Shown here: piece after piece, positions 1 to 9,533 of the stretch | Numbering within the stretch: position 1 is the first letter of the stretch | How the letters are laid out: every line of letters starts with the position of its first letter | Source of the DNA: a virus | Reading direction: 5' to 3' (one strand) | Virus record (IMG/VR): IMGVR_UViG_3300025759_000107 | Span: 1-58,231 of that record | Length of the DNA: 58,231 nucleotides | Program-made: the position numbers and the translations under genes | Notes under the pieces: generated by a model | What the model was told of the DNA's origin: nothing | Database searches by the model: none | Seen by the model: the letters and a program-made list of their open reading frames with translations, nothing else

Positions 1-1
1 C

Positions 2-199
2 CTTCTATCTCCATACGTACTACGCTACGACATTATGGAAACTATCGAGGGCGACCTTACACCACCTTCTGAAATTGCTAGAAGCAGAAATCTTAGAGCG
101 GTTTTGTACGAGTCCGGTGAGAATACAGACAACGGTGAGTTCTACCTTGGAATTGCCTTCGTTTCCGAGAGTATGTACCAATCTATCATGCAAGACTGA
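2..199 (+). CDS. Partial protein, C-terminal 65 residues (possible tail-completion or minor tail protein)
   Basis: An open frame enters from the left edge and ends at TGA 197-199. The visible product ends in ESMYQSIMQD and has no family motif I recognise. Its place directly before the tail tube gene is where siphovirus genomes usually carry tail-terminator or head-tail joining genes, so that role is an inference from position only. The start lies outside the window. Confidence 0.5.
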   Translation, partial: LLSPYVLRYDIMETIEGDLTPPSEIARSRNLRAVLYESGENTDNGEFYLGIAFVSESMYQSIMQD

Positions 200-254
200 G
201 GAATCAAATCTGACAGTATATAAAGTGTGCAAAACACCTACGCAACCGCTTTAC

Positions 255-261
255 TTAATAC
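255..261 (+). promoter_or_regulatory. TATA-like box of the tail tube gene
   Basis: TTAATAC starts 31 bases before the ATG at 286, matching the leaderless spacing seen across the window. A second TATA-like stretch (TATATAAAG, 217-225) lies further up and would give a leader of about 40 bases. I cannot tell which is used. Confidence 0.4.
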
Positions 262-285
262 CCATGTTCGACAGCATCTCACTCA

Positions 286-723
286 ATGGCATTACATTCA
301 TTCACAGGTGTAACTGGTTCAATCAGAACTTCCGGTACTACAACCGGGGCATTAGTGGGGTATGTGCAGGGAGACTTCACATTGGCCGCCGCTACTGGAA
401 AATATGTTGAACTAGGGTCATCTTATGCAACTGCGAACACAAGAGGACTGAAATCAGCAAGCGGGTCATTATCCGCCGCATGGGGAATAAAATCTTCAGA
501 ATTACATGACATGTTAACCAATGACGAAGAGTTTGAGATTAGATTTGCAGCAGCCGGAACACAGGCAGTGGGAACAACATCTGGAACTAAAGTTTTCACA
601 TTAAGCAACTGCGTATTTACTGACCTAGCAACAGAAGGTCTTGAAGCAGGTGGCGAAGGTCCATTATTACTCAATGCTTCATTTGAAGCGTTAACTTGGT
701 CGTACACTGCGGCTGACAGTTGA
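286..723 (+). CDS. Major tail tube protein (candidate)
   Basis: A 145-residue protein rich in Gly, Ala, Ser and Thr with alternating beta-type segments. It begins MALHSFTGVTGSIR and ends in a beta-rich stretch (LLLNASFEALTWSY). No catalytic motif is visible. Identification rests on context and size: it sits immediately before an overlapping-frame tail assembly chaperone and then the tape measure gene, which is the standard siphovirus order of tube, chaperone pair, tape measure. Tube proteins of long-tailed phages are usually 140-250 residues, so the length fits. A different small virion protein cannot be ruled out. Confidence 0.6.
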   Translation: MALHSFTGVTGSIRTSGTTTGALVGYVQGDFTLAAATGKYVELGSSYATANTRGLKSASGSLSAAWGIKSSELHDMLTNDEEFEIRFAAAGTQAVGTTSGTKVFTLSNCVFTDLATEGLEAGGEGPLLLNASFEALTWSYTAADS

Positions 724-726
724 GAC

Positions 727-732
727 GGTGAT
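727..732 (+). promoter_or_regulatory. Shine-Dalgarno site for the tail assembly chaperone
   Basis: GGTGAT matches the complement of the archaeal 16S rRNA 3' end and stands 5 bases before the ATG at 738. It supports that start and translation from a shared transcript with the tail tube gene. Confidence 0.6.
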
Positions 733-737
733 TAAAC

Positions 738-1055
738 ATGACATGGATAGATAATATAATTGAACAGGCTTCAGAACCGATAATAGTGGTTGTAAAACAT
801 TTGAACATAGGAGTGGATGAGATAAAGTGTCTCCCCCTATCTGTAAAAGAATACAACGGCTTGAAACAGAACCCAGAACTAATAGGACTGAATGAAGAAG
901 ACCGAGCAGAAAGACTTGGAATGCTCATGGTTTTTGAAATGATGCTAAAGTGCGACAAAGAACTCACATGGGATAGTTTTCAAAGGATGCCCTTAACAAC
1001 CATAGGACAACTAACAACTGCAATAATGGGAGCAGTTAACGTCCCTTTAGAATAA
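738..1055 (+). CDS. Tail assembly chaperone, short form (lambda gpG-like by position)
   Basis: A 105-residue product (MTWIDNIIEQASEP...) ending at TAA 1053-1055. It lies between the tail tube gene and the tape measure gene, the place of the lambda G/GT pair. The start is supported by the GGTGAT Shine-Dalgarno. A canonical slippery heptamer lies in frame four codons before the stop, so most ribosomes should make this short form and a fraction the longer fusion. In lambda and many siphoviruses the two forms bind the tape measure protein and recruit tube subunits before tail polymerisation. No homology is claimed; the call rests on position and frame arrangement. Confidence 0.7.
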   Translation: MTWIDNIIEQASEPIIVVVKHLNIGVDEIKCLPLSVKEYNGLKQNPELIGLNEEDRAERLGMLMVFEMMLKCDKELTWDSFQRMPLTTIGQLTTAIMGAVNVPLE

Positions 1056-1261
1056 TCGAAGAGTATGCCGAGTCTGATGAAGGTCAATTCCTCTTCGCCC
1101 TCTTAGCACATCTCGGCATGAGTATAATAGAGTGGAAAGAATTAGACCCTAGAGAGGCTCATTTCCTTATAACCGCCTTCTCTGTAAAGAACCGTAAGGA
1201 GTCTGAACATAACCGTAAGGCTAGTCAAAGGGCTAGAGCGAATAGAATGGTGGGAAGATAA
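738..1261 (+). CDS. Tail assembly chaperone, frameshifted long form (lambda gpGT-like)
   Basis: After slippage at 1043-1049 the ribosome reads the -1 frame from base 1049, adding about 70 residues (RIIEEYAESDEGQFLFALLA...) to give about 174 in total. The extension ends at TAA 1259-1261, overlapping the first base of the tape measure ATG. The extension frame is fully open, has a helical hydrophobic core (FLFALLAHLGMSIIEW) and a basic tail, and has no start codon near its beginning (its first ATG is well inside, at GMSII), as expected for a frameshift-only domain. In lambda the T domain recruits tube protein. Confidence 0.75.
1043..1049 (+). other. Programmed -1 ribosomal frameshift site CCCTTTA
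   Basis: The heptamer is C CCT TTA in the zero frame (codons GTC CCT TTA), the X XXY YYZ form. The zero-frame stop follows at 1053-1055 and the -1 frame stays open to 1259. Both tRNAs can re-pair after slipping to CCC and TTT. I did not identify a clear downstream pseudoknot by eye. Confidence 0.8.
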
Positions 1262-3903
1262 TGGCAGAAGTAACAACCATTATGACAAGGGTTACGGCTG
1301 ATACCACATCCTTTCGTAAGAACATGTCTGCTGTAGGTAGGTCTCTACTAGCAGCAGGTGGAAAAGTATCTCGTTTGGGTACGGTGATGAATGCTAATTT
1401 CAAAGCAATCGCTCTTTCAGCCAGTGCCGTCGGTGCATCTCTGACAGCAGGGTTTCTCAAACAATCTTCTGAACTATTCATTGAGTTTAACGATACGCTA
1501 GTCCGTACACAAGCGGTTATGCAATCGACAGGCGAAGAAGCCATGACGCTTGAGAATACAATCAGAGACATAGGTAAGTCAACAAGATTTACTGCGTCTC
1601 AAGCAGCACAGGCAGCCGAGGTTCTGGCTATTGCAGGTGTTTCATTTAATGAGATGGTTGATGATGAAGTTATTGACAAGTTAGTGAAGTTCGCTATCGC
1701 AGGTGGTACTGATATTCAGACTGCTACTACAATTGGTGTAGCGTCGGTTAAGGCGTTCCGTATGGAGATGGGACAATTGAACGAAGCAACTGACGTTCTT
1801 GTTAAGACATTTACAAGTGCAAACGTGGATGTAGTCGGTCTTGGAGAAGCAATGAAGTTCGTTGCTCCTGTTGCAGCAGCGGCAGGTATTGGAATTGAAG
1901 AAACAGCAGCGGCTATCGGTGCGTTAGGTAATGCAGGTCTACGTGGTACAGTGGCAGGTACAGGTCTGCGTATGTCCATCAATAAATTATTGAAACCAAC
2001 TTTCGATGCTAGAAAAGTTATCAATGACTTGAACTTAGAAGTATTCGTTTTATCTGATGCAGGTAAGACTGCAAATGCATCATTGAAAGCCACTATGAAC
2101 CAAATGGATGTAACAGCACGTATTACATCCCGTCTAACTATGGAAGTCAATAACTTACAAGGCGAGTTAGATGATTTGGCTATGGCTGAGAGAAAGAATC
2201 AACTCTCCATCTCAGAGATTAGATTTAGAGCGGCGCAACAACAAAGAGAGTTGAATCAATCTGAAATAGACCAAATCCGAAGGTTAGAAATGGCTAATGA
2301 AGAACTTAGTATAACATCTCAAAAGAGAACAATAGAGTTGATGGAAACATCCGATGCTATGAAGAAAGCCGAAGAAAGACAATCATCATTGAAGAAACGG
2401 TCTGATGAACTAATCAAAACAGTTGAGATGCAAACTATGGGTCTGACTTCATTGACGGACTTACTTCATCAGATGCGTGATGGTAATATTACTGCGGCTC
2501 AAGCACTGGAGATATTCGGTGTTCGTGGTGGTACGGCTGTTCTTTCATTGATGTCTCAAGTAGATGCTTTCGATGAACTTGTAGCAGCAAACAGAACTGC
2601 GGCAGGTACAACAGAACAATTCTCTACCACACTACAACAATCATCTTTTGAAGCATTGCGTGTTTTCAAATCACAGATTGAAGAAGCGTCAATTACTCTC
2701 GGTGTTCATTTCGTCCGGGCTTTATTCGATGTCGAATATCAAGGACAGAAAACTACGGGTGTCCTTAGCGACTTCGGTAAGACGTTGAACGAACCGGGTG
2801 GTGTAGTTGAACAATTGACACCGCAGATAATTGCATTAGCAAATACTCTGAAAACAAATCTACCTGCTGCAATCGACGTTTTAGTCGCTACTGTACCTTT
2901 GTTCGTAGAAGTCTTGTCGGCAATAGCAAGAATACTACCTGCACTAGCATTGTTGGGTCGAATATTAACGGCTATTGTGACTCCATTAGTAAGACTGTTT
3001 GGTATGTTCATGGATGTGGTTGATGCGGTTCTTACATTCGACGGTTCACTAAAGGGGTTAGTGAAAATATTTAGTACACTTATTACTTTCGTATTGGAAG
3101 CAATAGTTATATTCTCTGGGGTTGGATGGGTCTTGAGGTCTCTCGGCGTTTTCTTTGAAGGAACTAATGAAAAAGCGTCTAAGTTTTTCCACACTCTAGC
3201 CGACTTTGCAGGGTTGGCAAAGGGTGGAGCAAAACTATTCATGATGTTGGGTAAAAGGTTGCCCGGTCTAGGACGTTTGTTCAAAGGTGCAAGTAGTGGA
3301 GCAGGTTCTTTCTTGAAGAGTCTTAAAATCTTAAAAGGCCCAATCAACACTATATCGAAGTTGGTTGCTAAATTGAAAAACTTACTCCAACAACTTGGCG
3401 GAGTCTTGAAGAATAATCGTTTTACAAAGTTCTTCGGCAAGGTGAGAAGTGCATTAACTGACAGTCGTTCTTCTGCTCAAATAGCAAATAGTGTTGAAAA
3501 AACCAATCGAAGAAACTTAGCACATGCTATGGGGAATCAAGGCATGGGTGGAACAAAAGGATTGACACCCGACCAAGTGAACGCAGGGCTACGGGCTAGA
3601 GGTATTCCAGTAAAGGATATGCCTCTCTTCGCCGCAGGTGGTATTGTGTCAAAACCAACAATAGGTATGATAGGTGAAGGTGGAGATAGTGAAGCAGTTA
3701 TTCCTTTGACAAATAGTAAACTAAAACAAATTGGAGTAGGTATCGCTGATGCAAGTGGTGGCATGGGTACTAACATCTCTATTGGCGATATTGTGATTAA
3801 CGGTGATGGGTTGAACAAGCATGAGATACAGGCTATGATTGAACGTGAACTACCAAAAATCATCAACCGTTCAATGAGACGGGGAGCACAGGGGGTTATC
3901 TGA
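1261..3903 (+). CDS. Phage tail tape measure protein
   Basis: This 880-residue protein sets tail length and is packed inside the tail tube. Residues 60-250 resemble the TP901-type tape measure core (DTLVRTQAVMQSTGEEAMTL, then STRFTASQAAQAAEVLAIAG). A long coiled coil spans about 285-390. Hydrophobic helices follow at about 520-680, as expected for segments that may insert into the host membrane. The C-terminal motif AAGGIVSKPTIGMIGEGGDS near 785-810 is typical of the family. Start ATG overlaps the frameshift product's stop; the stop TGA shares one base with the next ATG at 3903. It is at the core of a translationally linked tail operon. Confidence 0.93.
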   Translation: MAEVTTIMTRVTADTTSFRKNMSAVGRSLLAAGGKVSRLGTVMNANFKAIALSASAVGASLTAGFLKQSSELFIEFNDTLVRTQAVMQSTGEEAMTLENTIRDIGKSTRFTASQAAQAAEVLAIAGVSFNEMVDDEVIDKLVKFAIAGGTDIQTATTIGVASVKAFRMEMGQLNEATDVLVKTFTSANVDVVGLGEAMKFVAPVAAAAGIGIEETAAAIGALGNAGLRGTVAGTGLRMSINKLLKPTFDARKVINDLNLEVFVLSDAGKTANASLKATMNQMDVTARITSRLTMEVNNLQGELDDLAMAERKNQLSISEIRFRAAQQQRELNQSEIDQIRRLEMANEELSITSQKRTIELMETSDAMKKAEERQSSLKKRSDELIKTVEMQTMGLTSLTDLLHQMRDGNITAAQALEIFGVRGGTAVLSLMSQVDAFDELVAANRTAAGTTEQFSTTLQQSSFEALRVFKSQIEEASITLGVHFVRALFDVEYQGQKTTGVLSDFGKTLNEPGGVVEQLTPQIIALANTLKTNLPAAIDVLVATVPLFVEVLSAIARILPALALLGRILTAIVTPLVRLFGMFMDVVDAVLTFDGSLKGLVKIFSTLITFVLEAIVIFSGVGWVLRSLGVFFEGTNEKASKFFHTLADFAGLAKGGAKLFMMLGKRLPGLGRLFKGASSGAGSFLKSLKILKGPINTISKLVAKLKNLLQQLGGVLKNNRFTKFFGKVRSALTDSRSSAQIANSVEKTNRRNLAHAMGNQGMGGTKGLTPDQVNAGLRARGIPVKDMPLFAAGGIVSKPTIGMIGEGGDSEAVIPLTNSKLKQIGVGIADASGGMGTNISIGDIVINGDGLNKHEIQAMIERELPKIINRSMRRGAQGVI

Positions 3904-6900
3904 TGGCACGTTCAACACAGAATATTGACAAGCCTTTCTCTCGTATCAAGAACGGGCTTGCCGAACTTCAACCTATGTGGCCCGCATACGTAAAAGGCGA
4001 CGGTGGGTTAACCGTTGACCCTCAGATATTCCGCTCAAACTTCGGACCTACAACACCGTCTCTAAGCGGCCTCGTAGATGACGTTGCCAATACACCCGGT
4101 ATTCGAGTTGAAGCAATCAATGATAATGGAACAGATGCAGGGACGGAAACCGACCCCGCAGGGATAGAGCCAACTCTTACTATCTCTGGCTCTGGTGGCT
4201 TCAAGCCAATCTGTACGCTTACTCATGCTGATTCTACTAAGACATCAGTCTTTCTCATTGCTCCAACATCTGCACCCACTGATTCATTTGGTTTGTATGA
4301 TAATGACTATACTGCTGAGAAGAGAACAAGCCCAATGCAGGGTGAGGTTGGTGTAGGCACTGAGCATACAAGAAGTAACGGTCCATATCCAGTCTTTATG
4401 ACAATTCAAGAACTCACCGAGTTTATTGATGACTACCGTCATATCGGTCAACTCAATGCAAGTAAGCCTTCATTCTTACCACATGGGGTCGAAGGTAGAG
4501 ACAGTCATGTAAGTGCGACAAGTGCTAACCCTGTACATGGGGCTGACCCTCGTATTGAATGGATGGTAGATACCAACAGTGAGTCTGCATTCGGCCATGC
4601 TGACATACCTGCAACTTCTCCTTACAGAGCAACTGTTTTCCATCCAATGTTGCTTGACGTTAATCAGTTTCATAAAGACATATCCGGTGCTACAATAAAA
4701 GTATCAAGTGGTATAAGAAATGGGTCAACATCAGCACAGTATTTTCCTAATGGAATTACTAGATATGACTCTGACCCAAGTGGTCTTGATTCTTCAACAA
4801 TAAAATACAAAGTATTCGGTAAGTCTGGAGACCACTTGACGGGTCTCCTTCATGCTAACCTTCATGCTAATTTACCGAACAGTAATTATTTTCAATCATT
4901 TGATTCAACAGCAGTGCCTTCACCAAAATATAGAATGAAAATGGCACTGGCTTGCTTTCTCAAAGACGGCACTTACTCATTGAATGATGGTGTAATTGTT
5001 CCTTATGTCTACGACCAAACAAGACATATTGGTGGAACGACAACAAGCACACTCTATTCTATATGGGATGGATTACACGGCTACGGCAGTGAGGATGATG
5101 CTACTTACTATTCAAATGATTACCTTGAGACAAATGATTGCTCGGCTCAGATATTCCCATTCTTTGACTTCACTCAAGGACCACTTGCCCCCTCTGCTCA
5201 AGGCAACAACTGGACCAACGAACAGATGACTGCTAGGCATACAACCACTACAAATGCAAATGGTGTGTTGAACACAATTATTGCTCCACCGCCTCATAGA
5301 ATGGCAATCTTAGGAATGAAGAAAACGGGGTCGTTAATCACCGTGTTTTGCGACCACATGGACACCACTGAAGATACTGCTCTACCTGCGGGGACACCTA
5401 TTTATTTAGAAAATAATAACGCAAATAATTTTGGAACTACTAACAAAGCAACATTCCCAACCGCAGAAAGAAAACTATGGCCCGATAGATGGGGCTTGAG
5501 AGGTAATCAAGATGGTTCAGATACTTATGAGGATTCAGACGACTCCACTGATGTAGGACGCTCCTACAACGGTTGGTGGATAACTAACGCTGATGCTACA
5601 ATAACTACGGGCAATTCAGACGCGGATTGGCAAGCCGCCGATGCTCCGGCAGGTATGTATGATAAGTCGGGTCAAACAATAGCAAATGGTTATGGCGGGA
5701 CAACTCGTTCTTTTGTTGCGTTTACATTCAAGACTGCATTGTTTGAAACAGGAACGGATTTGAATGAAGTTATCTTATTCAATAGAGGTGATGCTTACCT
5801 AAGAAGGGGCATGGTGGGTGGTTCAGAACAGAAATACTTTCACACTCCCGATGCAGATGACAATGCAACAGCAGGGAATATCTTTGGAATTGAGAAGAGA
5901 GATGCTAACGCCGAAGGAAGTCCTTCGCATTCAGAACTTGGAACAGGATTTCAAATTGGTGTTTCACAAATGGACAGCAATGTTCCGGCAAGGAGTTCCG
6001 TAGATGCAACTTACCCCGGTAGACCAACAATCGGTGAGAGAAGTTTACCCTCAGTTGATGGAAAACATAGAGATGGAAAAGTTGTGTTACGTTCAATTGG
6101 TATAGTCACTAAAGATGTCGATGGTAAGATATTATCTGCTCCGAATACATACAATGAAGGTGATGGTGCTTTACGTATTCCGTCTCCATTGGGGTATGAT
6201 TTATCGGATAGATACATTACTGTAAGCGGCAACTATAATGATAGATTGAGAGCCGATAGTGGTTTTCCTAGACTGAATGGTGAGTATGGTCATGACAAGT
6301 GGTTGTTCCGAGGTGTAAGTACACCATTCTGGTCTTATACTGATACTAACACTGGCCGTCGAGCATGGGATTACATTAAGCCAGTGGGAACTGCTCTTAC
6401 TACAAGTGGAACTTGGACGTATGGTAGAAATCGTCCTTGGCCCGGACACGAAAGACTTGGTACTCGATTATCTATGAGTCCTACGTTGCTACGTAGCACT
6501 GACCATTCTGCAACTTGGACAGAGAGTGTGTCGGGAGATGTCGTCTCGGCTAGAAGTTCAACTACTAAGTATGGACTTTCAGAGATGGCCGCATCTCCGG
6601 TTTATCTTGACGCTGAGATTACTGCGTTCTTCCCCGCTAGACCAAATAGAATGATTATGGTTGAGTTTGATGGTAATGAAGAACACCCAGTATTCGGCAG
6701 ACATTCTATGGTTATGGACACCCCTGCTCATAATTATGGTATGGGGTTAGAGCCTATTTGGGACGGGAATATTGACGGTATATCTCAATTGACTGACCCA
6801 ACATCAGTGAGTGGAACTGCATTGACTATCCCAACTAACAGTGATAAGAGATTCTACACTAGGTTAACAGCCGCCCAACATAATGGTGAGAATGCCGGTC

Positions 6901-9530
6901 CTTTCCGTAGTGGTTATTTTGATTCAGACGATGTAGCGGTGACTGCCGGAACAGTGAAAACTGTACCCGGCCTACATAATATGAAGAGATTATTTTGGAA
7001 TCATACACCTAATGCTACTGGTAATAAATCAGCAGATGTGGGGGTGTTTGACGTAAAGAACAGGTATGCACGTGTTAAGGCTGATAATGCCTATCCACCT
7101 TCTTCAATATACAATAGACCCGCAGTATGGATGACTGGTGGGCTACCACACTTGACAACAAGTGGAACATGGACTGGATTCGTTGACCTTGATGGAGATG
7201 ATACATACAACCTACCCGGCACTGGTGGGTTTGGTAGGTTAGGAAATGGTTTTGGAACTTCAAATTACTTCACATTCTCTGAAGGCACTAACACATTACG
7301 GACAGTCTTTAATACAAAGGGAATGACTTTCCTTTGGAATGGGGAAGTTGTTGGAACTGATGTATCATGTAGAACTCCAGTATGGGCCATGTCAATCAAA
7401 TCTTGCGACATAGCAACATTCCCAGTGAGAACTCCAATCGCTCATCCATCTAATTCAACCGACCACTGGGCGAACCACTGGGCCGAAGGCGACCCTGCGG
7501 TAATGCACACTGGAACAAGAGATTACAACAGAGACGATAGAGTTGCTTTTACGGAACATCAAGGTGCAAGATACACTCTTTACCTTGGTGAAATGACATA
7601 TGCTACATCGGGGACTTCACTCTCTAGGAGCGTTAGTACACCTTATGCTTTCGATACTGACTCTACATTGAATGCCGCTATGATTGCCCGTCTAACTGAC
7701 TTAACGGCAACCGAAGCACAGTTTGTTGTATTTACCTCTGACAACTTTGCAGGGACACCATTCACAATTGGCAAACAAGTCATCACTGAGTCCAGTGGAA
7801 CTTTATCTATCAACGTGGGTAGTGCTACATACATATTCACGATAGGGGGTAGTCCACCTACTTGGGTTAATAATGCAACGTATCATGTTTTTGTGTCATT
7901 ACAAGGAGAGCCAATCACACCCGATTCAATTCCGATTACATCATTGAATGGTTTCACACAAACAAGTTATTTCGAGCCAGAATATCCCGCTAGAACTCTT
8001 TTACACGTACCTGCCGACCCTACGGACTTCCTTGACTCGAATGGTGAGATAACCCGGTTGACGAATCCAACTTTGCAGAAGTCGAATCAAGATTTACAAA
8101 TCGACTCTATGACATTACGTCAATTACCAACAGACAGTATGCTACCATTTACAGTTGATTCAATTAAACAACAACCTTCGACAACGGTAGCAAGATATAC
8201 TAAACTGAATATCTATGCTAGGAATATAGACAAGGCGAAAGGGATGGACGTTAGAGTTACTTTACTAGAACCCCCAGTGGTTGCTACAATAGACCAAGAG
8301 GCTTCTACAACAATAGATGGATTCATAGACCGAGAATTAGATTATACTGGTGGAATAGGAACACTGGACTTGACTGGTTTGCCAAGCAGCGTGGTCGCTA
8401 ATGGTTTCGTCGTGAGGTTTAACTTTTATATACCTTCCGTTTCTGATACCTTACTACATCCTATCGACTGGTCTGCTATTCCTTATGTTACTTCATGGGA
8501 CGTTGAATATGATGAGAAGCCGACAGTCGATATAGCAGTTATTTCAAACTCATATGACGGCAGCACTGCGACAAGTGTTGTTGAGGCATCAGACACTACA
8601 TTCGCAACAAAGGTAGGACATGTGATAACATTCAGAGTGAGTGGTGCTACAACAGATGAAAACCGCACCATCTCTGAGTTTAAGGTTGAGTATGGCGACG
8701 GGACAGATAGTGGATGGGTAAAAGTAGAAACCCCTGCGACAAGTATAACTCAAGATATATCGTATGTTTATACAACAACAACTGGAACAAGAAACGTAAA
8801 AGCGTATGTCAAAGATGATGTGGGTAATGAATCAGTTGCTTCAGACCCTACGATAACTTACACTATTGTAAATGCCGAACCTATTGCTATCCTTAGAGCA
8901 ATACCAACAATGGTAAGAGCGGGACAAGCAATTCGCCTCGACGCATCTTCTTCGTATTCGATTAATTCATCGGCTTCACTTTCAACTTACACTTTCAACT
9001 TCGGAGACGGTTCATCTGCTGTTTCTAGTGGTACGTCATATAACGACCATACTTATGCAGAAGCGGGTGAGTTCCTTGCTACACTTGTTGTCGTGGATTC
9101 TAACGGCACATCTTCGGCTGTTGCTAAGGTAGTTGTGAAAGTATTACCTGCAACACTAATCATCCCATTAACATTGAATACAAAGCCTTCATCTTTCAGC
9201 AGACGAAGGGTTGCTACCTTTACACAAACTCCAGTCTTAGATGCTGTTTATCCCGAAGTAACTGACCGAGGGCAGAGAGTTGATGAGTTTGAAATGCAAG
9301 GAATATTCCTTAAAGAAACTGAGAATACTGATATTGAGTTTATGGAAGAGTTGTTACAAAGCGGTGCATTGGTTGAGTTTGAATATGAAGCAGTTAATTT
9401 CTCTGGACAGGCAACTAACAAGACCTTTGTAGGAAGAATGGTTTCATTCAACTATCAACGTCAAGGCGGCAATGTAGGGCAGACACCTTACACTGCGGTA
9501 TTCGTTAGAGAAGCAGGTCTGGGGGCATGA
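3903..9530 (+). CDS. Giant tail/baseplate structural protein with PKD-like domains
   Basis: This 1875-residue protein follows the tape measure gene with a one-base overlap. Most of it is beta-rich, low in Cys and Lys, and has no enzyme motif. Near residues 1590-1740 there are two Ig-like or PKD-like repeats: one has VEYGDGTDSGW and the next FNFGDGSSAVSSGTSYNDHT followed by GEFLATLVVVDSNG. The last 110 residues (RRRVATFTQTPVLDAV onward) look like a separate small beta domain of the kind that attaches distal tail proteins. Likely role: distal tail, baseplate or host-contact structure. The exact role and the attachment partner are inferred only from gene order. Confidence 0.7.
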   Translation: MARSTQNIDKPFSRIKNGLAELQPMWPAYVKGDGGLTVDPQIFRSNFGPTTPSLSGLVDDVANTPGIRVEAINDNGTDAGTETDPAGIEPTLTISGSGGFKPICTLTHADSTKTSVFLIAPTSAPTDSFGLYDNDYTAEKRTSPMQGEVGVGTEHTRSNGPYPVFMTIQELTEFIDDYRHIGQLNASKPSFLPHGVEGRDSHVSATSANPVHGADPRIEWMVDTNSESAFGHADIPATSPYRATVFHPMLLDVNQFHKDISGATIKVSSGIRNGSTSAQYFPNGITRYDSDPSGLDSSTIKYKVFGKSGDHLTGLLHANLHANLPNSNYFQSFDSTAVPSPKYRMKMALACFLKDGTYSLNDGVIVPYVYDQTRHIGGTTTSTLYSIWDGLHGYGSEDDATYYSNDYLETNDCSAQIFPFFDFTQGPLAPSAQGNNWTNEQMTARHTTTTNANGVLNTIIAPPPHRMAILGMKKTGSLITVFCDHMDTTEDTALPAGTPIYLENNNANNFGTTNKATFPTAERKLWPDRWGLRGNQDGSDTYEDSDDSTDVGRSYNGWWITNADATITTGNSDADWQAADAPAGMYDKSGQTIANGYGGTTRSFVAFTFKTALFETGTDLNEVILFNRGDAYLRRGMVGGSEQKYFHTPDADDNATAGNIFGIEKRDANAEGSPSHSELGTGFQIGVSQMDSNVPARSSVDATYPGRPTIGERSLPSVDGKHRDGKVVLRSIGIVTKDVDGKILSAPNTYNEGDGALRIPSPLGYDLSDRYITVSGNYNDRLRADSGFPRLNGEYGHDKWLFRGVSTPFWSYTDTNTGRRAWDYIKPVGTALTTSGTWTYGRNRPWPGHERLGTRLSMSPTLLRSTDHSATWTESVSGDVVSARSSTTKYGLSEMAASPVYLDAEITAFFPARPNRMIMVEFDGNEEHPVFGRHSMVMDTPAHNYGMGLEPIWDGNIDGISQLTDPTSVSGTALTIPTNSDKRFYTRLTAAQHNGENAGPFRSGYFDSDDVAVTAGTVKTVPGLHNMKRLFWNHTPNATGNKSADVGVFDVKNRYARVKADNAYPPSSIYNRPAVWMTGGLPHLTTSGTWTGFVDLDGDDTYNLPGTGGFGRLGNGFGTSNYFTFSEGTNTLRTVFNTKGMTFLWNGEVVGTDVSCRTPVWAMSIKSCDIATFPVRTPIAHPSNSTDHWANHWAEGDPAVMHTGTRDYNRDDRVAFTEHQGARYTLYLGEMTYATSGTSLSRSVSTPYAFDTDSTLNAAMIARLTDLTATEAQFVVFTSDNFAGTPFTIGKQVITESSGTLSINVGSATYIFTIGGSPPTWVNNATYHVFVSLQGEPITPDSIPITSLNGFTQTSYFEPEYPARTLLHVPADPTDFLDSNGEITRLTNPTLQKSNQDLQIDSMTLRQLPTDSMLPFTVDSIKQQPSTTVARYTKLNIYARNIDKAKGMDVRVTLLEPPVVATIDQEASTTIDGFIDRELDYTGGIGTLDLTGLPSSVVANGFVVRFNFYIPSVSDTLLHPIDWSAIPYVTSWDVEYDEKPTVDIAVISNSYDGSTATSVVEASDTTFATKVGHVITFRVSGATTDENRTISEFKVEYGDGTDSGWVKVETPATSITQDISYVYTTTTGTRNVKAYVKDDVGNESVASDPTITYTIVNAEPIAILRAIPTMVRAGQAIRLDASSSYSINSSASLSTYTFNFGDGSSAVSSGTSYNDHTYAEAGEFLATLVVVDSNGTSSAVAKVVVKVLPATLIIPLTLNTKPSSFSRRRVATFTQTPVLDAVYPEVTDRGQRVDEFEMQGIFLKETENTDIEFMEELLQSGALVEFEYEAVNFSGQATNKTFVGRMVSFNYQRQGGNVGQTPYTAVFVREAGLGA

Positions 9531-9533
9531 TGA

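Noticed and set aside
2739-3440. A 233-codon minus-strand frame inside the tape measure gene
   Set aside because: It is fully covered by a confident tape measure protein and has no recognisable motif.
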